Of a DNA stretch of 64,000 nucleotides, positions 30,360-40,015 are shown piece after piece; positions within the stretch are counted from its first letter, which is position 1; the number at the start of each line of letters is the position of its first letter. The DNA is taken from the NCBI RefSeq assembly GCF_024347435.1, contig NZ_AP025480.1, forward strand, positions 186,001 to 250,000, in the 5' to 3' direction. The notes beneath the pieces were generated by a model that was given only the letters and a program-made list of their open reading frames with translations, was not told the DNA's origin and searched no databases. The position numbers and the translations under genes were made by a program. This DNA is from Vibrio cyclitrophicus. Its GTDB lineage: Bacteria > Pseudomonadota > Gammaproteobacteria > Enterobacterales > Vibrionaceae.

Positions 30360-30824
30360 TTAGCGAATTTCACTCATGATCTCGCGAGAGAATACTTTTT
30401 CACAATAGTGACATTTTAGCTGTACGTTTTCGTGTTTTAGCTGCACTTTAAAGCTACTTTCGACAGGTTCACCGTGTGAAATACAGTTGCTATTTGGGCA
30501 GGCGAACACACTGTTGATTTGTTCTGGCAGAACAAGTGTGAGCTTGTTGACCACTTTGTACTCTTCAATCTGATTCACAGTCGCTTGTGGAGCGTACAGA
30601 GCCAATTGATTGGCTTGTTCCTTGGTCAGAAAGATGTTCTCAATCTTGATTAGGTCTTTGTTGCCGAGCGCTGATGATGGCAGATTTAACCCCATGGTGA
30701 TGCGTTGCTCTGTTTTATGCAGCTTGAACAGTTTGAGAATTTTAATCCCAAGATGAGCAGGGATGTGGTCAATCACGCTGCCGTTACGGATCGCTTCTAC
30801 TTGTAGCTGAGTTTGTTTAACCAT
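30360..30824 (-). CDS. pyrI: Aspartate carbamoyltransferase regulatory subunit
   Basis: The 154-residue protein binds CTP/ATP and transmits allosteric control to PyrB. The nucleotide domain shows [19 protein letters not shown], and the zinc domain has four Cys as CPNSNC and CHYC (about residues 109, 114, 138, 141). It follows pyrB by 15 bases, so the two subunits are made from one mRNA. Confidence 0.97.
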   Translation of the reverse strand: MVKQTQLQVEAIRNGSVIDHIPAHLGIKILKLFKLHKTEQRITMGLNLPSSALGNKDLIKIENIFLTKEQANQLALYAPQATVNQIEEYKVVNKLTLVLPEQINSVFACPNSNCISHGEPVESSFKVQLKHENVQLKCHYCEKVFSREIMSEIR

Positions 30825-30839
30825 GACTGTATCTCCTGC

Positions 30840-31769
30840 TTATAAAGTGTCGTTTAGAACTAGGGCTAATAAAGCTTCACGTGCATACACACCGTTTTCA
30901 GCTTGTTCGAAGTAGTAAGCGTGTGGCGTTTTATCAACGTCAGTGGTGATTTCGTCGACGCGTGGCAGTGGGTGAAGTACCTTCATGTTTTGACGAGCGT
31001 TTTTCAATGTATCGGCGGTTAGGATGTAAGCCGACTTCATGTGTGCGTATTCCGATGCATCAAAGCGCTCTTTCTGTACGCGAGTCATGTACAGGACATC
31101 CAGTTCAGGCACCACCTCTTCAATGCTGCTGTGGGTGCTGTATTGGATACCCATCTCTTCTAATTCTTCACAGATATAATCTGGCATCGCTAACACTTCT
31201 GGCGCGATAAAGAAGAAACGCACGTTATTGAATTTTGATAGTGCTTGCGTCAATGAGTGCACAGTTCGGCCATATTTTAGGTCGCCGACGAACGCCACAT
31301 TGAGGTTATCAAGCGTACCTTGTGTTTCGTAAATCGAGAACAGATCCAACAAGGTTTGAGTTGGGTGCTGGTTGGCACCGTCGCCGCCATTCACCACCGG
31401 AACACCGTTTGAAAATTCTGAGGCCAAACGTGCTGCGCCTTCTTGTGGGTGACGCATCACAAAGGCATCGACATAAGATGAAATAACCTGCACCGAATCG
31501 GCAAGCGTTTCACCTTTCTTCGCTAGTGAGGTGTTGCCGCCATTATCAAAACCGATGACGGTGCCGCCAAGGCGCTGAACCGCGGTTTCGAATGAGAGGC
31601 GAGTTCGAGTTGAAGGCTCAAAGAAGCAGCTCGCAACGACTTTATTTTTCAGCAACTCAGGGTTTGGCTCTGCCTTGAGCCTTGCTGCGGTGTCGACGAT
31701 AAGCTCCAGTTCATTACGAGTGAGCTCAGGTATGGAGATGATGTGCTTGTTAAATAACGAATGCGCCAT
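30840..31769 (-). CDS. pyrB: Aspartate carbamoyltransferase catalytic subunit
   Basis: PyrB joins carbamoyl phosphate and aspartate in the first committed step of pyrimidine synthesis. The start at 31769 ([19 protein letters not shown], 309 residues) has GAAGGAAG upstream. The frame open to 31850 only reads through the attenuator and is not coding. Signatures are [14 protein letters not shown] (carbamoyl phosphate loop) and the HPLPRVDE block near the end. It is transcribed behind a pyrL leader and attenuator. Confidence 0.97.
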   Translation of the reverse strand: MAHSLFNKHIISIPELTRNELELIVDTAARLKAEPNPELLKNKVVASCFFEPSTRTRLSFETAVQRLGGTVIGFDNGGNTSLAKKGETLADSVQVISSYVDAFVMRHPQEGAARLASEFSNGVPVVNGGDGANQHPTQTLLDLFSIYETQGTLDNLNVAFVGDLKYGRTVHSLTQALSKFNNVRFFFIAPEVLAMPDYICEELEEMGIQYSTHSSIEEVVPELDVLYMTRVQKERFDASEYAHMKSAYILTADTLKNARQNMKVLHPLPRVDEITTDVDKTPHAYYFEQAENGVYAREALLALVLNDTL

Positions 31770-31809
31770 AACGGGTCTTCCTTCTATGCATACAGTCAAA
31801 TTGCGGACA

Positions 31810-31838
31810 AAAAAAAGCCCCCTAAAAATAGGAGGCTT
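31810..31838 (-). terminator. pyrBI attenuator
   Basis: Minus-strand GCCTCCTA TTTTT AGGGGGC followed by eight T, 40 bases before pyrB. The leader peptide pyrL ends inside the hairpin loop region, so a ribosome close behind RNA polymerase would block hairpin formation, as in the known UTP-sensing attenuator of Escherichia coli pyrBI. Confidence 0.85.
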
Positions 31839-31929
31839 CGAAACGATCAATAGAGCAAAATAAAAATGACACCACCGCCACTCTTTGGCGTGTAGTTTGA
31901 CAATAATGTGCGACAGAATTGCGGTTCAT
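31822..31929 (-). CDS. pyrL: pyrBI leader peptide
   Basis: A 35-codon frame starting ATG at 31929 with AAGAGAG 7 bases upstream and stopping with TAG at 31822-31824 within the attenuator hairpin. The peptide begins [16 protein letters not shown] and ends FEASYF. Its C-terminal half is encoded by T-rich DNA (about 31845-31866), the kind of uridine-rich tract at which RNA polymerase pauses when UTP is low. Peptide sequence is not conserved in this family; position, U-rich tract and overlap with the terminator support the call. Confidence 0.75.
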   Translation of the reverse strand: MNRNSVAHYCQTTRQRVAVVSFLFCSIDRFEASYF

Positions 31930-31959
31930 TTTTTGCTCTCTTAAGACAAATTGCGGAGG

Positions 31960-31987
31960 ATTATACTCAGATAAAAACGCCATGCAA
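31960..31987 (-). promoter_or_regulatory. pyrL-pyrBI promoter
   Basis: Minus-strand TTGCAT (31982-31987), 16 bases, TATAAT (31960-31965), 30 bases before pyrL. A perfect 8-bp inverted repeat, AATACTTT CTGT AAAGTATT (31986-32005), overlaps the -35 element and might be an operator. Confidence 0.75.
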
Positions 31988-32103
31988 TACTTTCTGTAAA
32001 GTATTCATTTAAGGGATTTTTATGCGAAATGATGTCCGTTTTTAACTTCTATTTAAGCCTTTGTTGAAACAGAAAAACTTGTGTTTTTTGGGGTGATAAC
32101 TTC

Positions 32104-33646
32104 GTAACTATTCACCCGCGAGCTATTGACGTCGGTTTATGCTAAGAATACTGGCGTCTGATAGTCCTCTTTAAGCATATGGTGCTCGACGATTTTACGT
32201 AGCCACTTATAAGCTGAGATTTTCTGAAGCTTGGCGGTTTCTATCAGTGAGAACATTCGCTCACGGAACAGATCTCCTCGATATGAGCGAGTCACGTAAC
32301 AGCACTTTCTCATCAATATATAATTACGCAGGACTCGCTCTGCAGCGTTGTTTGTTAACGGGCACTCGGAGTCATCCATAAAACGCCAGACCATAGTGTC
32401 ATCAGCGATGAGGTTTCGACATCTACCTCGATATCGTTTTGAGCATTGATAACTGCCCAATTTGAGCCAATGAAGCCAACTCTTTCGTAACCGCCGGAGT
32501 CGGCGGTAATACTGGCTTTCGGTAACTTTTCCTTCGATATACCGGTGGTGACACCTGAATACGCTATGAGCGATTAAAGCGAGTTTTTCTCCGATTTTTT
32601 GGTTTTCAGGACAAACGCTCTCCTCGATTGCAATGACGTTCCTTAATATGTGAGCCCAGCATAATTGCCGCTTAGATTCGTCGATATATTTGTAGGCAGA
32701 ATATTGGTCCGTCACTAAAAGGTGTAAAACCGCTTCACCAAGTAGTCGTTTGGCTGCATGTTGGCTTCTTCCGCTGTTAATTTGGAAAAAGGCGACATCA
32801 TTGCTTAGTGCGGCCCACATCCAGCTTTTATCCTTATTGCGCTGATGCGAAGTCTCATCAGCCATAATCAGTTTAGATGCTTTGACTGTTTCATGGATTT
32901 GAGCATGCGTATCGGCTAAGTATTCCGTGACTCGCCCTTGTGCCGCTGATATTGCACCAGTTGAGAAGTTAAGTTGGAAGACGTCTTTCAACATAGATTG
33001 TATTTTACCTATGCTTTGGTGGTGCTGGGTTGCTTGGATTCCGATAAAGCTATGTAGATTTGGCCCCATTTGAACATCAGGCACATACTCTGGAAGCTCC
33101 GCTTGATGCTTATCACCACACCATGAGCACTCGCCTTTAAAGACTTGATGCTCAATAAGTGTGTACGAAATATCAGGCAAATCGAAGATTTGATGTCGTT
33201 TGTAGGGATGTCGATTTGGAACAACACAGCCACCGCAATGGCATGTCTTGTTTGGTAAGTATTGCTCAACCGAGGCACTGTCTTCAACGGGGTGAAGCAG
33301 TCGGCGATGGCCTTTATGACCTGGTTGAGCTCCTTGCTTTTTTCCTGATTTCTTCCGATTAGGTGAAGTATTCTTAGCTTTATTATGCAAAGGCTGCTGT
33401 GATGATGGCACAGAAGAGTTTCGACTATTTTGATTTAGTCGGTCTTCAAGTTCAGCCAACTTATTCCATAAAAAATGGATGATATCTTTCGCTTCTTCAG
33501 GCGAATCGAAATCTGGCGGAGGTGGTAATGTTTTCTTATTCATACCTCCAGGTTGCCACCGAAAAAAGATCACTCAAGTTGAATGTGGGATCAAGTTAAC
33601 CCGGTCACATAACTTTAGTGTCAAGGCCTCGCGGGTGAATAGTTAC
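32104..33646 (-). mobile_element. IS66-family insertion sequence, apparently intact
   Basis: A 1543-base element bounded by 27-bp inverted repeats, GTAACTATTCACCCGCGAG plus eight bases at 32104-32130 and its complement at 33620-33646 (24 of 27 match). It is flanked by a perfect 8-bp target duplication, ATAACTTC at 32096-32103 and 33647-33654, as expected for IS66. It carries only the transposase gene, without tnpA/tnpB accessory frames. It separates the terminator of the arc operon from the pyrBI promoter, about 116 bases upstream of the -35 box, and disrupts no gene. Confidence 0.95.
32137..33543 (-). CDS. IS66-family transposase
   Basis: A DDE transposase of 468 residues from the ATG at 33543 (GGAGG lies almost directly before it; 478 residues from 33573). 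The N-terminal leucine-zipper-like segment (FLWNKLAELEDRLNQNSRNSS) and basic KKQGAQPGHKGHRR are typical, then a zinc-finger-like CHCGG...CSWCG, the catalytic domain with MADETSHQ and TDQYSAYKYI (two Asp) and NNAAERVLRN (Glu), and a C-terminal domain. The frame is uninterrupted, so the enzyme could be active. Confidence 0.93.
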   Translation of the reverse strand: MNKKTLPPPPDFDSPEEAKDIIHFLWNKLAELEDRLNQNSRNSSVPSSQQPLHNKAKNTSPNRKKSGKKQGAQPGHKGHRRLLHPVEDSASVEQYLPNKTCHCGGCVVPNRHPYKRHQIFDLPDISYTLIEHQVFKGECSWCGDKHQAELPEYVPDVQMGPNLHSFIGIQATQHHQSIGKIQSMLKDVFQLNFSTGAISAAQGRVTEYLADTHAQIHETVKASKLIMADETSHQRNKDKSWMWAALSNDVAFFQINSGRSQHAAKRLLGEAVLHLLVTDQYSAYKYIDESKRQLCWAHILRNVIAIEESVCPENQKIGEKLALIAHSVFRCHHRYIEGKVTESQYYRRLRRLRKSWLHWLKLGSYQCSKRYRGRCRNLIADDTMVWRFMDDSECPLTNNAAERVLRNYILMRKCCYVTRSYRGDLFRERMFSLIETAKLQKISAYKWLRKIVEHHMLKEDYQTPVFLA

Positions 33647-33665
33647 ATAACTTCTTCAGTCGAAT

Positions 33666-33721
33666 GAAAAAAAATACGGGCTTTATCCAAGGGTTAAATC
33701 CCAAGTATGCCACCCGCATTT
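33666..33721 (-). terminator. Terminator of the arcA-arcC-argF operon
   Basis: Minus-strand AAATGCGGG ... CCCGTATTTTTTTT, with an inner GGGATTTAACCC stem. It lies between the argF stop and the IS66 target duplication. The gap 33722-33817 holds nothing else I can identify. Confidence 0.65.
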
Positions 33722-33817
33722 CCCTGCTATTACACTTAACTTGTTAATGTCTTGCGAACAAGTGAGTGCTTAACTATTTAGATTATTAGTTATCTAGATT
33801 CTTAGTTGTTCAGCTTA

Positions 33818-34828
33818 TTAACTGCCTAATGTCGCAACCATTACTGCTTTGATGGTGTGCATGCGGTTTTCAGCTTCATCGAACACGATAGAGTATTCAG
33901 ACTCAACCACTTCATCTGTTACTTCAACGCCGTCTTTTAGTTGTGGGTATTCAGCAGCAAGCTGTTTGCCTACTGTTGTGTCTTCGCCGTGGAAAGCGGG
34001 TAGGCAGTGCATGAATTTTACATGTGGGTTGCCGGTCGCTTTGATCATGTCCATGTTGACTTGGTAAGGCATCATTAGGTTAATACGCTCAGCCCATGCT
34101 TCTTTTGCTTCACCCATGGATACCCAAACGTCGGTGTATAGGAAGTCGCAACCTTGCACGCCTTCTTGAACATCTTCAGTCAGTGTGATTTTGCCGCCAG
34201 TGTGCTCTGCAATTTCACGACATTGAGCCAATAGCTCTTCTTGTGGCCAGAATTGTTTTGGAGCAACAAGGCGAATGTCCATGCCCATTTTCGCCGCGCC
34301 AATCATCAGAGAGTTGCCCATGTTGTTGCGAGCATCACCTAGGTAAGCAAAGCTGATTTCATGCAGTTGTTTACCACGGCTGTATTCCGTCATGGTTAGG
34401 AAGTCAGCCAGGATTTGTGTTGGGTGGAATTCGTTAGTCAGACCATTCCATACAGGAACGCCAGCGTAAGCGCCTAGTTCTTCAACGATTTCTTGACCGA
34501 AGCCGCGGTATTCGATGCCATCGTACATACGACCTAGAACGCGAGCGGTGTCTTTCATTGATTCTTTGTGGCCAATTTGAGAGCCAGATGGGCCTAAGTA
34601 AGAAACTCGAGCACCTTGGTCGAATGCAGCAACTTCAAATGCACAGCGAGTACGAGTTGAGGTTTTCTCAAAGATAAGCGCAATGTTTTTGCCAGTCAGT
34701 GTTGGCTGTTCGTAACCGTTGTACTTCGCTTTTTTTAGCTCCATAGAAAGATCTAACAAGTGTTGAATTTCGCGTGGAGTGAAATCTAGTAGTTTTAGGA
34801 AGTTACGATTGCGTAGGTTAAAAGCCAT
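33818..34828 (-). CDS. argF: Ornithine carbamoyltransferase
   Basis: The 336-residue enzyme carries the carbamoyl phosphate loop [13 protein letters not shown] and the ornithine-site signatures [14 protein letters not shown] and [12 protein letters not shown]. It can act in arginine synthesis or, in reverse, as the catabolic step of the deiminase pathway. Being last in arcA-arcC-argF it most likely serves catabolism, but no other OTC gene can be checked here, so it may serve both. The 178-base gap to arcC contains a hairpin. Confidence 0.92.
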   Translation of the reverse strand: MAFNLRNRNFLKLLDFTPREIQHLLDLSMELKKAKYNGYEQPTLTGKNIALIFEKTSTRTRCAFEVAAFDQGARVSYLGPSGSQIGHKESMKDTARVLGRMYDGIEYRGFGQEIVEELGAYAGVPVWNGLTNEFHPTQILADFLTMTEYSRGKQLHEISFAYLGDARNNMGNSLMIGAAKMGMDIRLVAPKQFWPQEELLAQCREIAEHTGGKITLTEDVQEGVQGCDFLYTDVWVSMGEAKEAWAERINLMMPYQVNMDMIKATGNPHVKFMHCLPAFHGEDTTVGKQLAAEYPQLKDGVEVTDEVVESEYSIVFDEAENRMHTIKAVMVATLGS

Positions 34829-34851
34829 GATGTATTCCTTCTTAGATTTAG

Positions 34852-34891
34852 GCGCTTTCCTGTTACAGGGAAAGAAAATTCAAGAAAGCGC
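34852..34891 (-). other. Intercistronic hairpins between arcC and argF
   Basis: GCGCTTTC (34852-34859) pairs with GAAAGCGC (34884-34891), and an alternative inner pairing CTTTCC / GGAAAG exists (34855-34860, 34869-34874). No T run follows, so the structure may set mRNA processing or stability rather than end transcription. Confidence 0.5.
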
Positions 34892-35006
34892 GATTCAATT
34901 TTTAGTTAAATTTGTTCGGTTCGGTTTGTTTCGTTTAATCTGTTTTCGCAAGCTTTAAAAGCTCTCAAGGTTTAAGGTTCTCAAGATGATAAAGCTCGCT
35001 AGTACG

Positions 35007-35918
35007 TTAACCTTTGGTGATATTGGTGCCCGCTTGGCCTTGCAGAATTTGCAAGCCATCTTCGAGTGCACCGATACCTACAACTTTGCCGCCTTGCTGA
35101 ATGAATTCGCACGATGCTTCAATTTTTGGCCCCATAGAGCCTGCGTCAAATGTGAATTTCGCCAATTCGCTTGGTGTGGTGCTGCGCAGTGCGTGTTGAG
35201 TTGGTTTGCCCCAGTCAAGGTATACAGCGTCAGCATCAGTCAGAATAAGCAGTGCATCTGCATCCAATTGTTTTGCTAAGAAAGCCGCTGACATGTCTTT
35301 GTCGATAACCGCTTCAACACCCACTAATTTGCCATTTTCTTTTTTCACTGGGATGCCACCACCGCCAGTACAAATCACGAGATGACCTGCATCGATAAGT
35401 TGGGTGATCGCGTCGTGTTCAACAATCCCGGTAGGGCGTGGGCTTGGTACTACGCGACGGAAATGTTGGCCGTCGGGTTTTACGATCCAGTGGAATTTCT
35501 CTGCCAATTCACGCGCTTCTGCTTCTTTGTAGATCGGGCCAATCGGTTTGGTTGGATCCGCAAATGCAGGATCGTTTGGATCGACTGTCATTTGCGTCAA
35601 CATGCATGAGATGTTGCGGTTGGGAAGATAGTTCTTGAACTCTTGCATCAGCATGTAGCCGATCATGCCTTGAGTCTCACTGCCCAATACATCCAGCGGG
35701 TACGGATTTACTTTCTTGTACTCCAAGCCTTGCAGAGCAAGTAAACCAACTTGTGGGCCATTACCGTGCACTAACACCACGTTGTACACTTTTGCGATTT
35801 CAGAGATGGTTTTAACCGCGGTTTCAATATTACGGCGTTGAACATCGGCTTCTAACGGCTCACCGCGACGAAGTAGGGCATTACCGCCGAGTGCAACAAC
35901 AACAGTTTGCTTAGTCAT
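35007..35918 (-). CDS. arcC: Carbamate kinase
   Basis: ArcC makes ATP from carbamoyl phosphate, the energy-yielding step of arginine fermentation. The 303-residue protein starts MTKQTVVVALGGNALLRRG (amino acid kinase fold), with VLVHGNGPQVG, CTGGGGIPV and the Lys/Asp region DKDMSAAFLAKQLDADAL. It lies 73 bases after arcA. Confidence 0.95.
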   Translation of the reverse strand: MTKQTVVVALGGNALLRRGEPLEADVQRRNIETAVKTISEIAKVYNVVLVHGNGPQVGLLALQGLEYKKVNPYPLDVLGSETQGMIGYMLMQEFKNYLPNRNISCMLTQMTVDPNDPAFADPTKPIGPIYKEAEARELAEKFHWIVKPDGQHFRRVVPSPRPTGIVEHDAITQLIDAGHLVICTGGGGIPVKKENGKLVGVEAVIDKDMSAAFLAKQLDADALLILTDADAVYLDWGKPTQHALRSTTPSELAKFTFDAGSMGPKIEASCEFIQQGGKVVGIGALEDGLQILQGQAGTNITKG

Positions 35919-35991
35919 AATTGTGTTCTCTCATTTTGGCCAAGCTGAGGTGATTTAAGATTCATTCAACCTGGCCGTTTCGTCTTAGTGA

Positions 35992-37215
35992 TTAAATACC
36001 ATCACGCTCAATTGGGCAGCTCATGCAGCGTGCGCCACCGCGACCGCGACCAAGTTCGTCTCCTGGAATCGGAAGAACCGTGATGCCTGCTTTGTCGTAT
36101 TTTTCGTTGGTGTATGTGTTGCCTTCGTAGCCAATAACGACGCCAGGTTTAACCGTTAGAACGTTGTTTGCATCGTTCCACTGTTCACGTTCTGCATGGA
36201 AGTTGTCGCCACCCGTTGTGATTAGGTTTAGCTTGTCTACGCCAAGTGCTTTTTCGATAGCCGTTACGAAGTAGCCTTCTTCTTTCACTTTCACAGCGCC
36301 TGACTCATCACCAGTTAGGTTCCAGCACTGCACATCCTTACTCACCACTTCAGGGTAAACAGAGAACGTATCTTCGTTCATGTGCGTCATAACGGTGTCT
36401 AAGTGCATGCAAGAGCGGTGTTTTGGTAGCTGCATTGCGATAACTTGTTTCGCTTGACCGTGTTTGAATAGGTTCGATGCTAAGTGCTCAACACCTTGTG
36501 CTGTTGTACGCTCAGACATACCGATAAGCACCGTGCCACGACCGATAACAAGAACGTCACCACCTTCAATTGTTGAGTTGTCGTAGTTGATGTTTTCTTC
36601 ATCGCCAAAGTATTTAATGAAGTCTTGACCTGCGAATGTTGGATGCCAGCGATAAATAGCACGAACGTGGTTGGTTTCACGTTGACGAGCGGGTTTCGCC
36701 ATTGGGTTGATAGATACGCCACCGTATACCCAGCAAGATGTGTCGCGAGTAAATAGGTGGTTTGGTAAAGGCTCGATTATGAAGTCGGTTGGTGCGTGCA
36801 TGCCTTGCATCATTGAAGATGATTTCATTGGCATCTCAGCGTAAGACAAACCGCCCGTTAAGATTTTTGCTAACTCTAGGGTTGGTAAATCGCCCAAGTA
36901 GCAGCGCACATCATTGGCGAATGTTTTACCCAAACGGTAATCAGATACTTGGCAGTTTAGTAGCCAATCTTTCGCTTCTGGCACGGCTAGCGTGTCTGCT
37001 AGCAGGTCTGTAAGAAGAAGAACCTCTACACCTTGATCACGTAGCGTTTGAGTAAATGCGTCATGCTCTTTACCCGCACGCTCAACAGCCAATACGTCAT
37101 CAAACAGCAAATCGTGACAGTTAGAGGGTGTTAGGTGAGTCAGTGCGCGTCTTGGGCGGTGAACTAGAACGCGGCGTAATTGACCTATTTCAGAACCTAC
37201 ATAGAACTTACTCAT
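35992..37215 (-). CDS. arcA: Arginine deiminase
   Basis: The 407-residue enzyme hydrolyses arginine to citrulline and ammonia. Catalytic residues are visible: the FTRDTSCWV block (Asp), the EGGD motif in [23 protein letters not shown] (His) and the C-terminal [12 protein letters not shown] with the nucleophilic Cys. It leads the arcA-arcC-argF operon. An ARG-box-like palindrome lies 72-88 bases upstream. The order fits the deiminase pathway, used for ATP and acid resistance when oxygen is low. Confidence 0.96.
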   Translation of the reverse strand: MSKFYVGSEIGQLRRVLVHRPRRALTHLTPSNCHDLLFDDVLAVERAGKEHDAFTQTLRDQGVEVLLLTDLLADTLAVPEAKDWLLNCQVSDYRLGKTFANDVRCYLGDLPTLELAKILTGGLSYAEMPMKSSSMMQGMHAPTDFIIEPLPNHLFTRDTSCWVYGGVSINPMAKPARQRETNHVRAIYRWHPTFAGQDFIKYFGDEENINYDNSTIEGGDVLVIGRGTVLIGMSERTTAQGVEHLASNLFKHGQAKQVIAMQLPKHRSCMHLDTVMTHMNEDTFSVYPEVVSKDVQCWNLTGDESGAVKVKEEGYFVTAIEKALGVDKLNLITTGGDNFHAEREQWNDANNVLTVKPGVVIGYEGNTYTNEKYDKAGITVLPIPGDELGRGRGGARCMSCPIERDGI

Positions 37216-37286
37216 GATCGTCTCTCTCTTATATATTTGAATTACTTTTATCGCTAAGAGTAATTATTTATTTTCAGTTGAGAAGA

Positions 37287-37303
37287 ATGAATTATTTATT
37301 CAT
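37287..37303. promoter_or_regulatory. ARG-box-like palindrome upstream of arcA
   Basis: ATGAAT TATTT ATTCAT, a perfect palindrome one base wider than the ArgR consensus. The 11-mer AATTATTTATT recurs 28 bases nearer arcA (37262-37272). The remainder of the long gap 37216-38022 (about 800 bases) is AT-rich, with no gene I can support and a terminator at its far end. Confidence 0.45.
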
Positions 37304-37967
37304 GTCTCTTGTCTGGAATTAATATTACGCCTGCTAGTCAGGTATTCTTAGAGATCTATCACAAATCGTTTTTTATCCCGCAGCCCTTTAAAATCAAGGG
37401 TTTTAACAAACTTTATGCACTTTCAACTATTGCCAACCTTTTCTAAATAGTTAACTCCTTGGGAATATTATGCATGCTTTTTTAACTCAACTTACTAGAA
37501 TCTAATTTATGAGGGATTATATGCAGAATAGTTTTATTGATAAGAATGTACTTAGATTGGAAGTATGCAGAGTTTCTATTTATATATTTAATTTTGGATG
37601 TGAAATTAATTAAATTTTAACAAAATAAATTAGAATAAAGCTGTTGTGGTCACATTTTAAAATCGTCTGTTTAAGTGTGTTTTTTGATAAAAAAGAGCGT
37701 TAATCCTCGTCTGTTTATTAGACTGTAAATTACTTTAAATATAATTAGCTCTAATAAGTGACTAACTATCTGGATAAATATCATGGCTGCTAATTGAGTG
37801 TTATTTCATCAAGCTAATTTGATGTCTATAAGTAGGGTGTTTCTTTAGTGATGAGTACTTTTGGTTACGCTGAGCCTTAGTAGGAGCAGGAGGTGTCTTG
37901 AATGTCGCGTGTATGGCTTTGAGGACCTATTTTAGCAGCAGAGGGTCACATTGGGAGAGGGATTAAT

Positions 37968-37996
37968 AAAAAAGCCGCTATGGGAAGCGGCTTTGG
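37968..37996 (-). terminator. Terminator of the yfcC-like gene
   Basis: AAAGCCGCT ATGGGA AGCGGCTTT at 37971-37994, with the T run on the minus strand. Confidence 0.85.
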
Positions 37997-38022
37997 ATGA
38001 GAACAGAGTGAAGCGTTTTGAG

Positions 38023-39471
38023 TTAGATCAGAGCACCAATACTCAGTACCACAATACAAAATACCATTAAGATGCCGACTAATGGCATCACCCATTTAAC
38101 CCAGCGTACATATGGAACGCGAGCAATCGCTAAGCCACCCATCACAACCGCAGAGGTTGGGGTGATTAGGTTTACCAAGCCTGATGCGGATTGGTAAGCG
38201 GTAATCACTAGGTCTCGACCTACACCTGCAAAGTCAGCCAGTGGTGCCATGATTGGCATGGTGAGTACCGCTAAGCCAGAGGTCGATGGCACTAAGAATG
38301 ACAATAGAATTTCTAAGAAGAACATCACGTTAATAAAGATAACTGAAGAAAGTCCGGTAACCATTTGTTCTGCAGAGAATAGAATTGTATCGGTGATCAT
38401 ACCGCGGTCCATTACGACCACGATACCACGTGCAATACCTATGATAAGCGCAACACCCAGTAGATCACGGGCACCGTCAATGAAGCTCGTGGTAAACTCT
38501 TCTTCGCTCATGCGAGCCACAATACCAACGATAATAGTTGCAGCTAGGAACATCGCTGAGATTTCAGCCATCCACCATCCAGCAACGGATACGCCGTAAA
38601 TCATCACAGCGAACGAGCCACCAAAAATAGTCAGAATCAGTTTACGAGTCATGGTGAATTCAAGTTTTTCGCCGCTCGCATTACCTAAGAAGTGCGCTTT
38701 GTTCTCTTCGTATTTGTCGAACACAATGGATTTCGAAGGATCTGCTTGAACCATTCTGGCGTAGCGCATGACGTAAGCGACACAAATAACCCAACCAATA
38801 ATCAACATGGCAATACGCAGCACGATACCGTCAGTAAATGGGATACCAGAGGCGTTGGCAGCGATCACGGTTGCGAATGGGTTAATGGTGGAACCTAGCA
38901 CCCCAATCCCTGCGCCAAGCAGTACGGTCGCAGCGGCGACAAGCGGGTCAAAACGCGCCGCCATCATTACAGGCACTAGCAATGTATAGAATGGCAGTGA
39001 TTCTTCCGCCATGCCGTAAACGGTACCGCCAGCAGCAAACAATGCCATCAGTATCGGTATCATCAACTCTTCTCGCCCTTCTAGGCGGGCGGTGACGCGT
39101 TCGATACCGGCATCAATGGCGCCAGTTTTGGTTACTAGCCCTAAGAAGCCACCAATGATTAAGATGAACAGTGAAACGTCGATTGCTGCAGCTTCATAGC
39201 TATTGTGGTCGTAGAAACCGTCAATAGGCGCGAGTAGTACGTCAATCACACCTTGAGGATTACCTTCTACTGCTTGATAGGTGCCGGTTACCGGTACTTC
39301 TCGACCTAACTCTTCATTCATTGCTCGGTCGTATTGGCCTGCTGGAACAACCCAGGTAAGCAGGGCTACGAATGCAATTAGAATAAATAGAATGGTGTAG
39401 GCAGAAGGGAATTTAAAGTTGGCAAAGAAGCCACCCTTTTTTGTTTCGCTTGGTATCGTCTGAGTCGTCAT
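38023..39471 (-). CDS. YfcC/DcuC-family carrier, probable basic amino acid antiporter
   Basis: Start at 39471 (MTTQTIPSETKKGGF, 482 residues) with AAGGAGA 6 bases upstream; the frame open to 39543 lacks a site. About 12 membrane helices, with the family motifs GTVYGMAEESLPFY, GSTINPFATVIAANASGIPFTDG (seen in parts) and PSTSGLAVLTMPIMAPL. Formally it belongs to the C4-dicarboxylate DcuC/YfcC group, yet such proteins beside arc genes are thought to exchange arginine for ornithine. The arginine:ornithine role is inferred from the neighbouring arcA operon only. Confidence 0.8.
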   Translation of the reverse strand: MTTQTIPSETKKGGFFANFKFPSAYTILFILIAFVALLTWVVPAGQYDRAMNEELGREVPVTGTYQAVEGNPQGVIDVLLAPIDGFYDHNSYEAAAIDVSLFILIIGGFLGLVTKTGAIDAGIERVTARLEGREELMIPILMALFAAGGTVYGMAEESLPFYTLLVPVMMAARFDPLVAAATVLLGAGIGVLGSTINPFATVIAANASGIPFTDGIVLRIAMLIIGWVICVAYVMRYARMVQADPSKSIVFDKYEENKAHFLGNASGEKLEFTMTRKLILTIFGGSFAVMIYGVSVAGWWMAEISAMFLAATIIVGIVARMSEEEFTTSFIDGARDLLGVALIIGIARGIVVVMDRGMITDTILFSAEQMVTGLSSVIFINVMFFLEILLSFLVPSTSGLAVLTMPIMAPLADFAGVGRDLVITAYQSASGLVNLITPTSAVVMGGLAIARVPYVRWVKWVMPLVGILMVFCIVVLSIGALI

Positions 39472-39931
39472 AGCTATCTCCTTACACCATCTTAAATAGA
39501 ATTGATGTGAATTAGCGACTAATGATTTATAGATTGTAAACACAGTGACATTTATAAAGTATTCAAAGATATAAAACTATTGCCATTATTAAGCAGTTAA
39601 CTATATAAAACTTCCGAATTTAAACTAAAAATGTTTATATATTTACATGTCCGAATGAATATAGATCCAATTTAACTACGGTTATTTTATGCCTTAAGTA
39701 AGCATTTAAGTTTGGTGCTGTTCACAAAAATAGTGGCCAATAAGATGGCTTGAAAGTGGCATAAAAGCAGCAAGGTTTTTTGGTTAGTTAGCTTGGATTA
39801 ATATTCGATGTGGATTAGGTGGAAGCGAGGGGGGATTGATTTGGTAAGTGTTGTTATTAGTTGGGTTGAATAATCTTGGAATTTTATTCAAATTTTATTT
39901 TTGGGCGGATTTTAAAGTTTATAATAGTTAT

Positions 39932-39945
39932 TTGATGTGTATCAA
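39932..39945. promoter_or_regulatory. FNR-type palindrome in a long gap upstream of the yfcC-like gene
   Basis: TTGAT GTGT ATCAA, an exact FNR consensus, inside the larger palindrome TTATTTGAT GTGT ATCAAATAA (39928-39949). It is 460 bases before the yfcC-like start, so a promoter here would make an mRNA with a leader over 400 bases. The gap 39472-40015 is otherwise AT-rich with no coding frame I can support. FNR and CRP-family sites of this form also overlap in specificity. Confidence 0.6.
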
Positions 39946-39966
39946 ATAACACATTGAGTAGAAAAC

Positions 39967-39994
39967 AAAAAAGGAAGCCGAAGCTTCCTTTTAA
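39967..39994 (-). terminator. dcuA terminator
   Basis: AAGGAAGC CGAA GCTTCCTT with flanking A and T runs (39971-39990). Confidence 0.9.
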
Positions 39995-40015
39995 AGTTTT
40001 AATCATCAGCGAATG

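Noticed and set aside
31770..31850. An N-terminal extension of PyrB
   Set aside because: It would translate the attenuator and its T run; the ATG at 31769 has a good ribosome site and gives the family length.
37807..37824. CATCAA GCTAAT TTGATG as an FNR site
   Set aside because: The half-sites are in the reverse arrangement (ATCAA outside first) and the spacer is 6, so it does not fit TTGAT-N4-ATCAA.
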